Below are positions 33,515-43,454 of a DNA stretch of 64,000 nucleotides, piece by piece. The stretch spans positions 1 through 64,000 of the forward strand of contig NZ_FRCT01000008.1 of the NCBI RefSeq assembly GCF_900143025.1, in the 5' to 3' direction. The notes below the pieces were generated by a model. That model was not told where the DNA came from. It saw nothing but the letters and a program-made list of their open reading frames with translations, and made no database searches. Each line of letters begins with the position of its first letter. Position 1 is the first letter of the stretch. The position numbers and the translations under genes are program-made. This DNA is from Ruminococcus flavefaciens (GTDB lineage: Bacteria > Bacillota > Clostridia > Oscillospirales > Ruminococcaceae).

Positions 33515-34423
33515 ATGACAATTTCACTATTTTCAGGACAGGGTTCGCAGTATGAAGGCATGGGAAAGGATATTGCGGAAGCTATGCCTGAACTTGGAGA
33601 AGTTTACGAAACAGGTTCGGATATACTCGGCATTGAACTGAAGGATATATGCTTCAATGCTCCCCTTGACGAGCTTTCAAGAACCATAAACTCTCAGCCT
33701 GCTATCATGGCTACATCTATCGTATGTCTGAAAGCAGCTCAGGCTAAGGGCTTTGCATTTGACGGCGTTGCAGGTCATTCTCTGGGCGAATACGCTGCAA
33801 TGTACGCTTCGGGAATGATAAGCCTTGAGGACGCTTTCCGCCTTATCAAGGCAAGAGCAGCCGCTATGGAGGAGGCTACAGCTTCAACCAAGGGCGCAAT
33901 GGCAGCTATAATGAAGATAGCTCCCGAGGAGGTAGAAAGAGTATGCGGCGAGGCTAAGGAATACGTTACTGCCGTAAATTACAATTCCCCCGTACAGACA
34001 GTTATCGCAGGAACTCCCGAGGGTATCGCAGAGGTAAGCGAGATATTCTCAGGCATGAAGGCAAGAGTTATCCCTCTCAACGTTGCAGGTGCTTTCCATT
34101 CAAAGCTCATGCAGCCTGCTGCCGATAAATTCTATGAGACCGCAAAGACTATAACCTTCAAGGCTCCGCAGGTGAAGTATTACTCAAATCTCACAGGCGG
34201 CGAGCTCACTGACTTCTCGGATATGGCAACTATGCTTGCAAAGCACATCGTTTCTCCTGTACGCTTCACATCAGAGCTTGCTGCTATGCAGGAAGCAGGT
34301 GCGGACAAGTTCGTTGAATTCGGCCCCGGAAGAACTCTCACAGGACTCGTAAAAAAGACTCTTAAAGACATAACAGCCGTAAATGTAGAAAATCTTGAAA
34401 CTCTCGAAGGAGCTTTATCATGA
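33515..34423 (+). CDS. fabD: Malonyl-CoA:ACP transacylase
   Basis: 302 residues from ATG 33515 (AAAGGA 11 bases upstream); an earlier in-frame ATG at 33503 abuts the SD. LFSGQGSQYEGMG begins the protein; nucleophile motif GHSLGEYAAM (about 88-97), His in AGAFHSKLM (about 198). Divergent from the rest of the fab genes and first in a unit with shikimate-pathway genes. Confidence 0.94.
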   Translation: MTISLFSGQGSQYEGMGKDIAEAMPELGEVYETGSDILGIELKDICFNAPLDELSRTINSQPAIMATSIVCLKAAQAKGFAFDGVAGHSLGEYAAMYASGMISLEDAFRLIKARAAAMEEATASTKGAMAAIMKIAPEEVERVCGEAKEYVTAVNYNSPVQTVIAGTPEGIAEVSEIFSGMKARVIPLNVAGAFHSKLMQPAADKFYETAKTITFKAPQVKYYSNLTGGELTDFSDMATMLAKHIVSPVRFTSELAAMQEAGADKFVEFGPGRTLTGLVKKTLKDITAVNVENLETLEGALS

Positions 34424-35256
34424 ATAAATTTGCACTTATAGGTCACCCCCTCGGACACTCGATGTCTCCACTTATCCACGAAAAGCTGTTCGCTCTCAGC
34501 GGACTTTCAGACAGCTCATACGAGCTTATAGACATAGCTCCCGAGGATATGGCAAACAGCCGCGGACTTCTTGAAGGTCTCCGCGGACTCAATGTAACTA
34601 TCCCCCACAAACAGGCAGTAATACCGCTTCTGAACGAGCTTGCCGAAAGCGCTCTCCGTTACAACTCCGTAAACTGCATAAACAACGATAACGGAAAGCT
34701 CACAGGCTACAATACCGACTGCGACGGATTCCTGCGCTCTGCGGAAAATCTCCCTATCGGCGGAAATGTAGCTATACTGGGCTGCGGCGGTGTCGGCAGA
34801 ATGATAGCGATAGAGGTAGCCCGTCACGGCGGCAATATCACTCTCGCAGTTATCCCTCAGGACTTCAAAAACGCTCAGCTCCTTATGGCTGAGATAATGT
34901 CAAAGTGCAGCGGTGCTTCGATCAAGATAGTCGAGATATCCACACTTGAAGGCAGCTTTGATCTGCTCATAAATGCAACTCCCGTAGGTATGTATCCAAA
35001 GACAGATGCCTGCGCAGTAAGCGATACTGTCATCGAAAACAGCGGCAGCGTATTCGACGTTATCTACAATCCTATCGAGACCCTGCTTATGAAAAAGGCT
35101 CGTGCTCTCGGAAAAACTGCCGTAGGCGGCGCTTCCATGCTTGTATATCAGGCTGTAAAGGCACATGAGATATGGTACGGCGGGAAGTTTGCAGCTGAGG
35201 ACATTGCAAAAATAATCACCGATGTGGAGAATGCTGTTGAAAGCATGAACAAATAA
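34420..35256 (+). CDS. aroE: Shikimate dehydrogenase
   Basis: 278 residues; converts 3-dehydroshikimate to shikimate with NADPH. GHPLGHSMSPLIH binds substrate; catalytic Lys in NVTIPHKQAV (about 65); Asp in NTDCDGF (about 100); Rossmann loop LGCGGVGRMIA (about 124-134). ATGA overlap with fabD shows co-translation. aroK lies two genes on. Confidence 0.94.
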   Translation: MNKFALIGHPLGHSMSPLIHEKLFALSGLSDSSYELIDIAPEDMANSRGLLEGLRGLNVTIPHKQAVIPLLNELAESALRYNSVNCINNDNGKLTGYNTDCDGFLRSAENLPIGGNVAILGCGGVGRMIAIEVARHGGNITLAVIPQDFKNAQLLMAEIMSKCSGASIKIVEISTLEGSFDLLINATPVGMYPKTDACAVSDTVIENSGSVFDVIYNPIETLLMKKARALGKTAVGGASMLVYQAVKAHEIWYGGKFAAEDIAKIITDVENAVESMNK

Positions 35257-35257
35257 T

Positions 35258-35713
35258 ATGATAAGACCTGCAAAAGCCTGCGATGCTTCACGAATCGCTG
35301 AAATAATAATCACTAACTACCGCGTGAATTTTTATCCCTACTTTCTTAACGACGACTACTACTTCAATGAGCTGAACGTAGTTGATATGGCTTCGGAATA
35401 CGAAGCAGGCTCGGAAGCTCTGAAAAATACATGGGTCTACGATGACTGCGGCGTAGTCAAGGGCGTTGTCCGCGTAAAGGACGGCGAGATAGAAAAGCTC
35501 TTTGTCGAACCGCAATTCCAGAATCTCCGCATCGGACAGACTCTTCTCAACTATGCAGTAAAAGAACTTGGCGCAACATGGCTTTGGGTGCTTGAATATA
35601 ATATCCGTGCAAAGGCTTTCTATAAGCATCACGGATTCGAGTTTACGGGAGAAAAAATAATAGATGACGAAAAGGTGCCACTTTCTAAAATGGCACTGAG
35701 TGCAAAACCGTGA
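35258..35713 (+). CDS. GNAT-family N-acetyltransferase
   Basis: 151 residues. Acetyl-CoA-binding motif around LFVEPQFQNLRIGQTLLNYA (about 88-107), and WLWVLEYNIRAKAFYKHHGF, the usual end of the fold. Substrate unknown. Placed one base after aroE and overlapping the next gene by four bases. Confidence 0.88.
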   Translation: MIRPAKACDASRIAEIIITNYRVNFYPYFLNDDYYFNELNVVDMASEYEAGSEALKNTWVYDDCGVVKGVVRVKDGEIEKLFVEPQFQNLRIGQTLLNYAVKELGATWLWVLEYNIRAKAFYKHHGFEFTGEKIIDDEKVPLSKMALSAKP

Positions 35714-36600
35714 ACCCCTTTAAAAAAGCCGTTTCTCTGACCGCAGTTTCATTTTTTCTGCTTTCGGGCTGTGTAAAAAAAGATACCGAAAAGCTTCAGT
35801 TAAAAAATGTAATGCTCAAAGGCGGCGGCAGCTTTTCCTGCACATTCGACGGTGTAAAGCATGATTTTATCTTGGATATGCCCGATAATACCGAAAATGC
35901 TCCCCTTGTGATAATTCTTCACGGCTACGGAGATTCCGCCGAAGGTATGCGGAACGGTATCCATTTCGAGGAGGCTGCAAATCCTCTCGGATATGCCGTT
36001 GTATACGTTACGGGAGCTGCCTCAAAAAAGGACAGGACAGCTGCAAACGGCTGGAATTCGGCTGCTTTTCCCGACGACAACAAGGATACGGAGTTTCTCA
36101 CAGCTCTTGCGGAATATCTGCAAAAGAAGTATTCCCTGGACAAAAACAGGATATATGCCGCAGGCTTCAGCAGCGGTGCCTGCATGATGCATACTCTTGC
36201 CGAAAAAGCTGATGATACCTTCTCCGCTCTTGTGTGTGATGCGGGATATATGCAGAAAAGCATCTGGGACAGCAGAAAAAGCAGCAATGTCAGCTTTTTC
36301 CAGCTTACAGGTGAAAAAGACGACTTTGTACCAAAGGACAGCGACGGTACCGCGGAAACTAATCCTGCTCCGTCCATAGAAAAGGTAATGGCGTACCGCA
36401 TAAGCTCCATAAACGCAGATATATCGGAAAGCTGTGAGCTGAAAGGCGGCTCGGTGCTGAATAAGTACGAATGCTCTGATACTCACAAACAGGTGTGGGA
36501 GCTTACCGTAAAGGGCGGCAGCCATTCGTGGTATTCCGAGAAATACAACGGCTTTGATGCAAATGAACTGGTGCTCGAATTCTTTGAGGCTCAGAAATAA
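35710..36600 (+). CDS. Lipoprotein esterase, LpqC/PHB-depolymerase type
   Basis: 296 residues from GTG overlapping the previous stop. Lipobox LLSGC (Cys21). Alpha/beta hydrolase: LHGYGDSAEGM, nucleophile elbow GFSSGACMM (about 155-163), Asp near TGEKDDFVP, His in GGSHSWYS (about 274). Family members include feruloyl and acetyl-xylan esterases and polyhydroxybutyrate depolymerases; for a plant-fibre degrader a polysaccharide esterase is the more likely, but this is inference. The aro-gene setting is unusual for a secreted esterase. Confidence 0.83.
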   Translation: MNPFKKAVSLTAVSFFLLSGCVKKDTEKLQLKNVMLKGGGSFSCTFDGVKHDFILDMPDNTENAPLVIILHGYGDSAEGMRNGIHFEEAANPLGYAVVYVTGAASKKDRTAANGWNSAAFPDDNKDTEFLTALAEYLQKKYSLDKNRIYAAGFSSGACMMHTLAEKADDTFSALVCDAGYMQKSIWDSRKSSNVSFFQLTGEKDDFVPKDSDGTAETNPAPSIEKVMAYRISSINADISESCELKGGSVLNKYECSDTHKQVWELTVKGGSHSWYSEKYNGFDANELVLEFFEAQK

Positions 36601-36613
36601 AAAGGAGTAAAAT

Positions 36614-37111
36614 ATGACTGTATTCTTATGCGGCTTTATGGGCTGCGGAAAATCAACTATAGGCAAGCTTGCGGCTAAAAAGCTTGGCTGCGGCTTCTGT
36701 GATACCGATGACATAATCGTAAGGACTCTCGAAATGACTATCCCCGAGATATTCGAGAAAAAGGGCGAGCCCTTCTTCCGTCAGACCGAGGCGGAGATAG
36801 TAAAATCACTTTGCGGCAAGACTACTGTCGCTGCCTGCGGAGGCGGTGCCATGCTCAATCCCGATACCGCAAAGGCGGCAAAGGACGCAGGTGCGGCTGT
36901 CATATTCCTCGATGTCCCGTTTGAGACCTGCTATCAGCGCATTAAGGACGACACGAACCGTCCTATCGTTGTAAAGTCAACAAAGGAAGAGCTTGAGACA
37001 CTTTACAACTCACGAAAAGAGATATACCTCAGACATTCTACCGTAAGGCTCGACTGCACAGGCAGTCCCGTTGAAAACGCGGACAGGATAGTCGAAGTCA
37101 TAAGAAAGTGA
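36614..37111 (+). CDS. aroK: Shikimate kinase
   Basis: 165 residues. P-loop GFMGCGKSTIG (about 7-17), DTDDII (shikimate-binding Asp), FRQTEAEIV, CGGGAM, and the adenine-site RPIV lid region. AAAGGAG nine bases before the ATG. Makes shikimate 3-phosphate; partner of aroE in the same unit. Confidence 0.93.
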   Translation: MTVFLCGFMGCGKSTIGKLAAKKLGCGFCDTDDIIVRTLEMTIPEIFEKKGEPFFRQTEAEIVKSLCGKTTVAACGGGAMLNPDTAKAAKDAGAAVIFLDVPFETCYQRIKDDTNRPIVVKSTKEELETLYNSRKEIYLRHSTVRLDCTGSPVENADRIVEVIRK

Positions 37112-37118
37112 GCAGGAT

Positions 37119-38288
37119 ATGCTTATCTATAATGCTGAAATTCATACTATGGACTCCCGCGGAGTCATCGCAAAAGGCTGGATAGATACCGAAAACGGCA
37201 AAATAAAGAATATGGGCGAAGGTACTCCAAACCTTATCCCTGAGGACAGCATAAACGCTGAGGGCGGTATTCTCATGCCGGGATTTATCGACGCTCACAC
37301 CCACCTGGGAATAATCGAGGACGGTCTGGACTTTGAGGGCGATGACTGCAACGAGTCAACAGACCCGTTTACTCCTCAGATGAGAGCTATCGACGGTATC
37401 AATCCCTTTGACCGCTGCTTCGAGGAAGCACGTATGCGCGGCATAACCGCTGCGGCTTCAAGCCCCGGAAGCGCAAACCCCTGCGGCGGCGAGATAGCTG
37501 CCATAAAGACCAATGGCAGGCGCATTGACGATATGCTCATAAAGAAATGCGGCATCAAATTCGCTCTGGGAGAAAATCCAAAGAACGTATACAACGGACG
37601 CGAGGAGACTCCCATTACGCGAATGGCGATAACCGCTCTTATACGCGAGGGACTTTACAAGGCCCGCCGCTACGTTCACGATATGGACAGTTACTACTCC
37701 GACAGCGAAAACTACGATCCACCCGAATACGATATCAAGTGCGAGGCTCTTATGCCCCTGCTGGAGCGCAAGATAAAGGCTTTCTTCCACTGCCACCGCG
37801 CAGATGATATCTGCACGGCTATGCGTATTGCTTCGGAATTTGCCCTTGACTCAGTTATAATCCACGGCACGGAGGGTCACAAGATAGCCGATATAATCGC
37901 AGAGGAAAAGATTCCCGTGATATGCGGTCCCGTAATGTGCGACCGCTGCAAGCCCGAAATGCGCGGGCTTGAACTGAAAAACGCCTCCGCACTCCATGAA
38001 AACGGCGTTAAAATAGCTATATGCACAGACCATACTGTTACACCAATACAGTATCTGCCCCTTTCGGCTCAGGCTGCGATAAAGGGCGGTCTCAGCTTCG
38101 ATGAGGCAGTAAAGACTATTACCGTATACCCTGCCGAGATACTCGGCATCGACGATATAACAGGCTCGCTGAGAGAGGGCAAGGACGCTGACTTGCAGCT
38201 CTACCGAAAGGGCGAAAATCCTCTCGACCTTATGAGCGAACCCGTACTCGTAATGGTGAGCGGCGATATCTGCCGCAGGGAGGTATGA
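37119..38288 (+). CDS. Metal-dependent amidohydrolase
   Basis: 389 residues. N- and C-terminal beta-sandwich parts around a TIM barrel. Metal ligands: DAHTHLG (about 57-63), FHCHRADD (about 224), VIIHGTEGH (about 249) and ICTDHTVTP (about 305). Near-C-terminal DADLQLY is typical. Resembles imidazolonepropionase-like enzymes, but no histidine-utilisation gene is adjacent, so the substrate is open. Seven bases after aroK. Confidence 0.85.
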   Translation: MLIYNAEIHTMDSRGVIAKGWIDTENGKIKNMGEGTPNLIPEDSINAEGGILMPGFIDAHTHLGIIEDGLDFEGDDCNESTDPFTPQMRAIDGINPFDRCFEEARMRGITAAASSPGSANPCGGEIAAIKTNGRRIDDMLIKKCGIKFALGENPKNVYNGREETPITRMAITALIREGLYKARRYVHDMDSYYSDSENYDPPEYDIKCEALMPLLERKIKAFFHCHRADDICTAMRIASEFALDSVIIHGTEGHKIADIIAEEKIPVICGPVMCDRCKPEMRGLELKNASALHENGVKIAICTDHTVTPIQYLPLSAQAAIKGGLSFDEAVKTITVYPAEILGIDDITGSLREGKDADLQLYRKGENPLDLMSEPVLVMVSGDICRREV

Positions 38289-38289
38289 T

Positions 38290-39498
38290 ATGAAAAGGCT
38301 GTTTTCTGCTTTTGCTGCCGCTGCTGTTGTTTTCAGCACAGTCTGCACGGCGGCTCCTGCTCATGCAGAAAATATATACGAAGGCTTCGTTCTCAGCTAT
38401 ACCGTAAGCAACAAAGAGGTCAGCATAACAGGCTGCAAGGGTAATGATGTCATGCTTCAGATACCCTCTGAGCTTGAGGGCTGCCCCGTTACTTCCATTG
38501 CCGAAAACGCCTTTGAGGGCAATAAAAATATAAGCATCTGCATGATACCCGACAGCGTAAAGGCTATCGGTGCAAAAGCTTTCAGCGCCTGCCCTAACCT
38601 GACTACTATCACTCTGGGCAGCAATGTCGCAAAAATAGACGATTACGCCTTTACTGCCTGCCCGTCGCTGCTGTATATCGACGTAAACAAGAAAAACCCC
38701 ACCTACAGCAACATAAACGGCTGTCTCTACGAAAACGGCGACACACTTCTGCTGTACGCAGGTGATAAGAACGCGAAAATATACGAAAAGACCGCTGCTA
38801 TACGCAAGGGCGCTTTCTTCGGCAAGGCTGATATAACCTCGGTCACTCTGCCGAACAGCGTTAAAACTATAGATGACCACGCTTTTTCGGGCTGTCTCTC
38901 TCTGAAAAGGATAACTGTCCCCGACTCTGTGACAAAGCTGGGAAAGGGCTGCTTTATGAGCTGCAACTCCCTGCAAAGCGTCAACCTCGGAAAATCAGTG
39001 ACCGAGATACCCGAAAACTGCTTCCATTCCTGCACTTCTCTCAGCGAAGTATCATTTACGGATAATGTCACTTCTATAGGTGATGATGCCTTTTACAGCT
39101 GTGCAGGCATAAGCGGTATTTATATCCCCTCTGCTGTAAAAACTATCGGCAGGGACGCTATCGGCAAAAGATACGATACCCGTTCCAATGCCTCCGAAAA
39201 TATCTCGGGATTTCAGATAAGAGGAGAAAAGGGCTCGGCTGCGGAAAAGTACGCCTCCGAGCAGAAAATAAGCTTCCTTACAGGCAGGGACAGCAGAGGA
39301 GATGTGAACAGCGACGGTAAAATAGACTCCGTTGACGCTTCCGCTGTACTTGCTGAATATGCTCTGCTCTCATCGAAGGGCAAGGGCAGATTTACCGAGG
39401 CGCAGTCTAAGGCTGCGGACTGGAACGGTGATGAAAAGGTGGACTCTGTGGACGCTTCTGCCATACTTGCCGAGTACGCAAGAGTGCAGACGCTTTAA
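38290..39498 (+). CDS. Secreted BspA-type LRR protein with dockerin
   Basis: 402 residues. Signal peptide (about 1-26), then BspA-type leucine-rich repeats (about 45-330: EGCPVTSIAENAFEGNKNIS, ITVPDSVTKLGKGCFMSCNS and similar). The C-terminus is a type I dockerin with two calcium-loop/helix segments, GDVNSDGKIDSVDASAVLAE and ADWNGDEKVDSVDASAILAE. So it should dock on a cohesin scaffold, though no catalytic domain is seen. It begins one base after the amidohydrolase stop, in an operon of cytoplasmic enzymes. Confidence 0.88.
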   Translation: MKRLFSAFAAAAVVFSTVCTAAPAHAENIYEGFVLSYTVSNKEVSITGCKGNDVMLQIPSELEGCPVTSIAENAFEGNKNISICMIPDSVKAIGAKAFSACPNLTTITLGSNVAKIDDYAFTACPSLLYIDVNKKNPTYSNINGCLYENGDTLLLYAGDKNAKIYEKTAAIRKGAFFGKADITSVTLPNSVKTIDDHAFSGCLSLKRITVPDSVTKLGKGCFMSCNSLQSVNLGKSVTEIPENCFHSCTSLSEVSFTDNVTSIGDDAFYSCAGISGIYIPSAVKTIGRDAIGKRYDTRSNASENISGFQIRGEKGSAAEKYASEQKISFLTGRDSRGDVNSDGKIDSVDASAVLAEYALLSSKGKGRFTEAQSKAADWNGDEKVDSVDASAILAEYARVQTL

Positions 39499-39592
39499 CA
39501 CCCTGTTACTTTAATATAACGCATTGCTTTTTTCGCCAAAACCCGACCATATTTGACCATAAATTTTTAACGTTCATAAATCGTCCAAACTA

Positions 39593-41128
<1,536 letters not shown>

Positions 41129-41131
41129 CAC

Positions 41132-41159
41132 AAAGGCGGACTTAATGTCCGCCTTTTTA
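41132..41159 (+). terminator. Terminator of guaB
   Basis: AAAGGCGGAC / GTCCGCCTTT stem with TTAAT loop and a T-run. Confidence 0.92.
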
Positions 41160-41176
41160 TTGGTAAATAAAGTTTT

Positions 41177-41203
41177 AAAGGACGGCATAATGCCGTCCTT
41201 TTT
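41177..41203. terminator. Bidirectional terminator between guaB and lipoprotein operon
   Basis: AAAGGACGGCAT/ATGCCGTCCTTT stem, A-run and T-run on both sides; serves the minus-strand gene ending at 41210 and backs up the guaB terminator. Confidence 0.85.
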
Positions 41204-41209
41204 GTAATG

Positions 41210-41890
41210 TTAAGAGATAATATAGGGTACACCGTCTATGGTATATACTGCTACGGTTGCATCGTCCTGCTCATTTTTATAAAGTAAAAGTGAGCCGTGA
41301 CCGCCTGCTTTTTTGTATGTGCAGTTTACCTTAAACAGCTTTTTGTCAGTAACATTTGCGTCAGGTGCAGCCTTTTTCAGTATTTCATCAAATACCGCAC
41401 ATTCTGCATTCTTATCTTCATTCTCCAGTATATCCTCTACGAGCACATAGGTGAACTCGAAATCAGTCTGGAGATCTTCCTTATACATATCATACAGACT
41501 GTTAAGGAATTCCTGCGATGAAGCTATTTCAAAATGTTCAAGATCATATTTAAGAACAGGCGGATATACCGCATTTTCAAGCCTGCTTGCATCTCTTGCT
41601 GACAGCGAATAGAAGTAATCTACTACCTTGACTGCTTCGTCATGGGTCATATACCTCGGGTCATAGCTGACACCTATGGGAACGTCTGAGTCCTCAGGCT
41701 TTTCGTCCTTCTGTGTTGCACCGTAGCCCAGTTCATCTGAGCTAATATCAACATCATCGGGTACATTTACACCTACCATATTATGATCGTGGTGGTCATG
41801 CTCGTCCTTCTTGCTGCCGCATGATACGGCTGAAAATGCTATTGACGCAGCCAATGTAAGAGCTGCCGCACTTGTAATAAACCTATTCAT
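41210..41890 (-). CDS. Lipoprotein of unknown function
   Basis: 226 residues; lipobox SAVSC (Cys24), then a His/Asp-rich stretch DEHDHHDHN that could bind metal. A helical core (about 85-160: VKVVDYFYSLSARDASRLE) and a small beta C-terminal part follow. The YFYSLSARDASRLENAVYP block resembles QYFLSYQNADYTKYTSCVFP in the next gene upstream, hinting at distant paralogy. Family not recognised. Confidence 0.72.
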   Translation of the reverse strand: MNRFITSAAALTLAASIAFSAVSCGSKKDEHDHHDHNMVGVNVPDDVDISSDELGYGATQKDEKPEDSDVPIGVSYDPRYMTHDEAVKVVDYFYSLSARDASRLENAVYPPVLKYDLEHFEIASSQEFLNSLYDMYKEDLQTDFEFTYVLVEDILENEDKNAECAVFDEILKKAAPDANVTDKKLFKVNCTYKKAGGHGSLLLYKNEQDDATVAVYTIDGVPYIIS

Positions 41891-41904
41891 TAAATGGTCG
41901 CCTC

Positions 41905-42684
41905 TTAACCAAATGTATAATATCTGCCGTCTTTCTCAGCAAAAACGATTTCGTATCCGTTTACTATTACAGACTCGTTTCCGTTTGAATCCTCGCCCAT
42001 TACATAGAAGCAAGCGTCGATAAGATTATTGCACTCGCCCTTTACCTGCTCGTGGTATGCCTTGCCGAAATGCTCGTCCATGCCCTTGAAGTAGCTGTCA
42101 AGGTTATCTACGCCCTCTGTATGCTGCTTCGGCTTTTCAACTCTGATACGTGTTATCTTATAATCACCGTGCATTATATTTGCAAGACTTGCGCACTGCT
42201 TTGCGAATGAGGTCTTGAAATCATAACCGTAATCCTTCTGGAGATATGTTCCCATTTCGTCAATAAAGCTTGGGAACACACAGCTTGTATACTTAGTATA
42301 GTCAGCATTCTGATATGAAAGGAAGTACTGCTCAAGTGTGAGCAGAAGATTGCTTGCATATTCCTCTTCGTTGAAATAAAGCTTAACACCATTGCTGCTT
42401 ACGCGGTATGTGCCTAAATTAGACTCCGCAGAATCAGCCTCAGGTGTTACAACATCTCCGAGGCTTCCGAGCTGAGGTGCGTCTGTGCCTACCTCTGCGC
42501 TCTGAACTTTTTCAAGCACCTTGTTGTAGTAACCCTCAGCATCGAAGTTGTTTACATTCTCTCCGTCTGCTGTTGAATTAGTTGTATCAGGAACTTTGAT
42601 CTCATCTTTCTTTCCGCAGCCTGCGAAGCACTGGAGTGCTGCTGCTGCTGCAAGAACTGCTGCTGTAATCTTCATCTTTTTCAT
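41905..42684 (-). CDS. Lipoprotein of unknown function
   Basis: 259 residues; lipobox CFAGC (Cys23), an Asn/Asp-rich linker to about residue 60, and a soluble domain to the end (NGYEIVFAEKDGRYYTFG). GGGAGG six bases upstream of the ATG. Middle gene of a three-lipoprotein unit. Family not recognised. Confidence 0.72.
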   Translation of the reverse strand: MKKMKITAAVLAAAAALQCFAGCGKKDEIKVPDTTNSTADGENVNNFDAEGYYNKVLEKVQSAEVGTDAPQLGSLGDVVTPEADSAESNLGTYRVSSNGVKLYFNEEEYASNLLLTLEQYFLSYQNADYTKYTSCVFPSFIDEMGTYLQKDYGYDFKTSFAKQCASLANIMHGDYKITRIRVEKPKQHTEGVDNLDSYFKGMDEHFGKAYHEQVKGECNNLIDACFYVMGEDSNGNESVIVNGYEIVFAEKDGRYYTFG

Positions 42685-42709
42685 GGTTTTCCTCCCAGAT
42701 TAAAAAAAT

Positions 42710-43396
42710 TTAGTATATGGTGTATTTTCCCATTGCGCCTGCCCATTCAGCAGCTGCTGAATCCTCAGGTGCATATATCACCAAATTCGGAAGTTCTTCC
42801 AATCCCCAGTTCTCATATTTAAGTTCGCGGCTGAGCACCGTCATTGCAGTAAGAGCAGTACAGCCTGCAAAAGCACCGTTATGTATGCTCTGTACTCCCT
42901 CAGGTATGGTCATCTCCGTTATAGATGTACAGCCTGCAAAAGCACCTCTCTCTATTACGGTGAGTCCTGCGGGTAAATTTATCTCTGTCAGCGAGGTGCA
43001 GTCGATAAACGCGCCTTCACCGATAGTCTGGACACTTTCAGGGAGAGCCACAGAGGTGAGCTTCTCATTGGCTTCAAATGCAAAGAAGCCTATTTCCCTG
43101 ACAGGAGTCCCTTCTATCTCGGCAGGTATCTCTACTGCTGATTCCTTGCCTTTATACTTTGTTATAATGACTCCGCCGTTGTATATCTCGTAATCGAGGA
43201 TATCTGACGAAACTATATCACGTTCACGGACTGTAGCAAGTTCTTCATCTGAATCTGCTTCAATTGTATCTTCGGCAGCAGATGCGGAAGTCGTTTCTTT
43301 CTGTGACGGCTTTTCGTTGCCGCTGACTTTCTTTCCGCACCCTGTTGAAGCTATGATCATAGCCGCGGTCAGCGATGTCAAAACAAACTTTTTCAT
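42710..43396 (-). CDS. BspA-type leucine-rich-repeat lipoprotein
   Basis: 228 residues; lipobox ASTGC (Cys20), an acidic linker, then about four BspA-type leucine-rich repeats (GEGAFIDCTSLTEINLPAGL and GAFAGCTSITEMTIPEGV). Such surface proteins often bind host or plant polymers or other cells; no direct evidence here. First gene of the lipoprotein unit, 58 bases after typA. Confidence 0.82.
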   Translation of the reverse strand: MKKFVLTSLTAAMIIASTGCGKKVSGNEKPSQKETTSASAAEDTIEADSDEELATVRERDIVSSDILDYEIYNGGVIITKYKGKESAVEIPAEIEGTPVREIGFFAFEANEKLTSVALPESVQTIGEGAFIDCTSLTEINLPAGLTVIERGAFAGCTSITEMTIPEGVQSIHNGAFAGCTALTAMTVLSRELKYENWGLEELPNLVIYAPEDSAAAEWAGAMGKYTIY

Positions 43397-43454
43397 ATTA
43401 TAACCTCAAAATCTGCAAATTATATGGTTTATATGTGTTCATTCTGTGAAAAAA

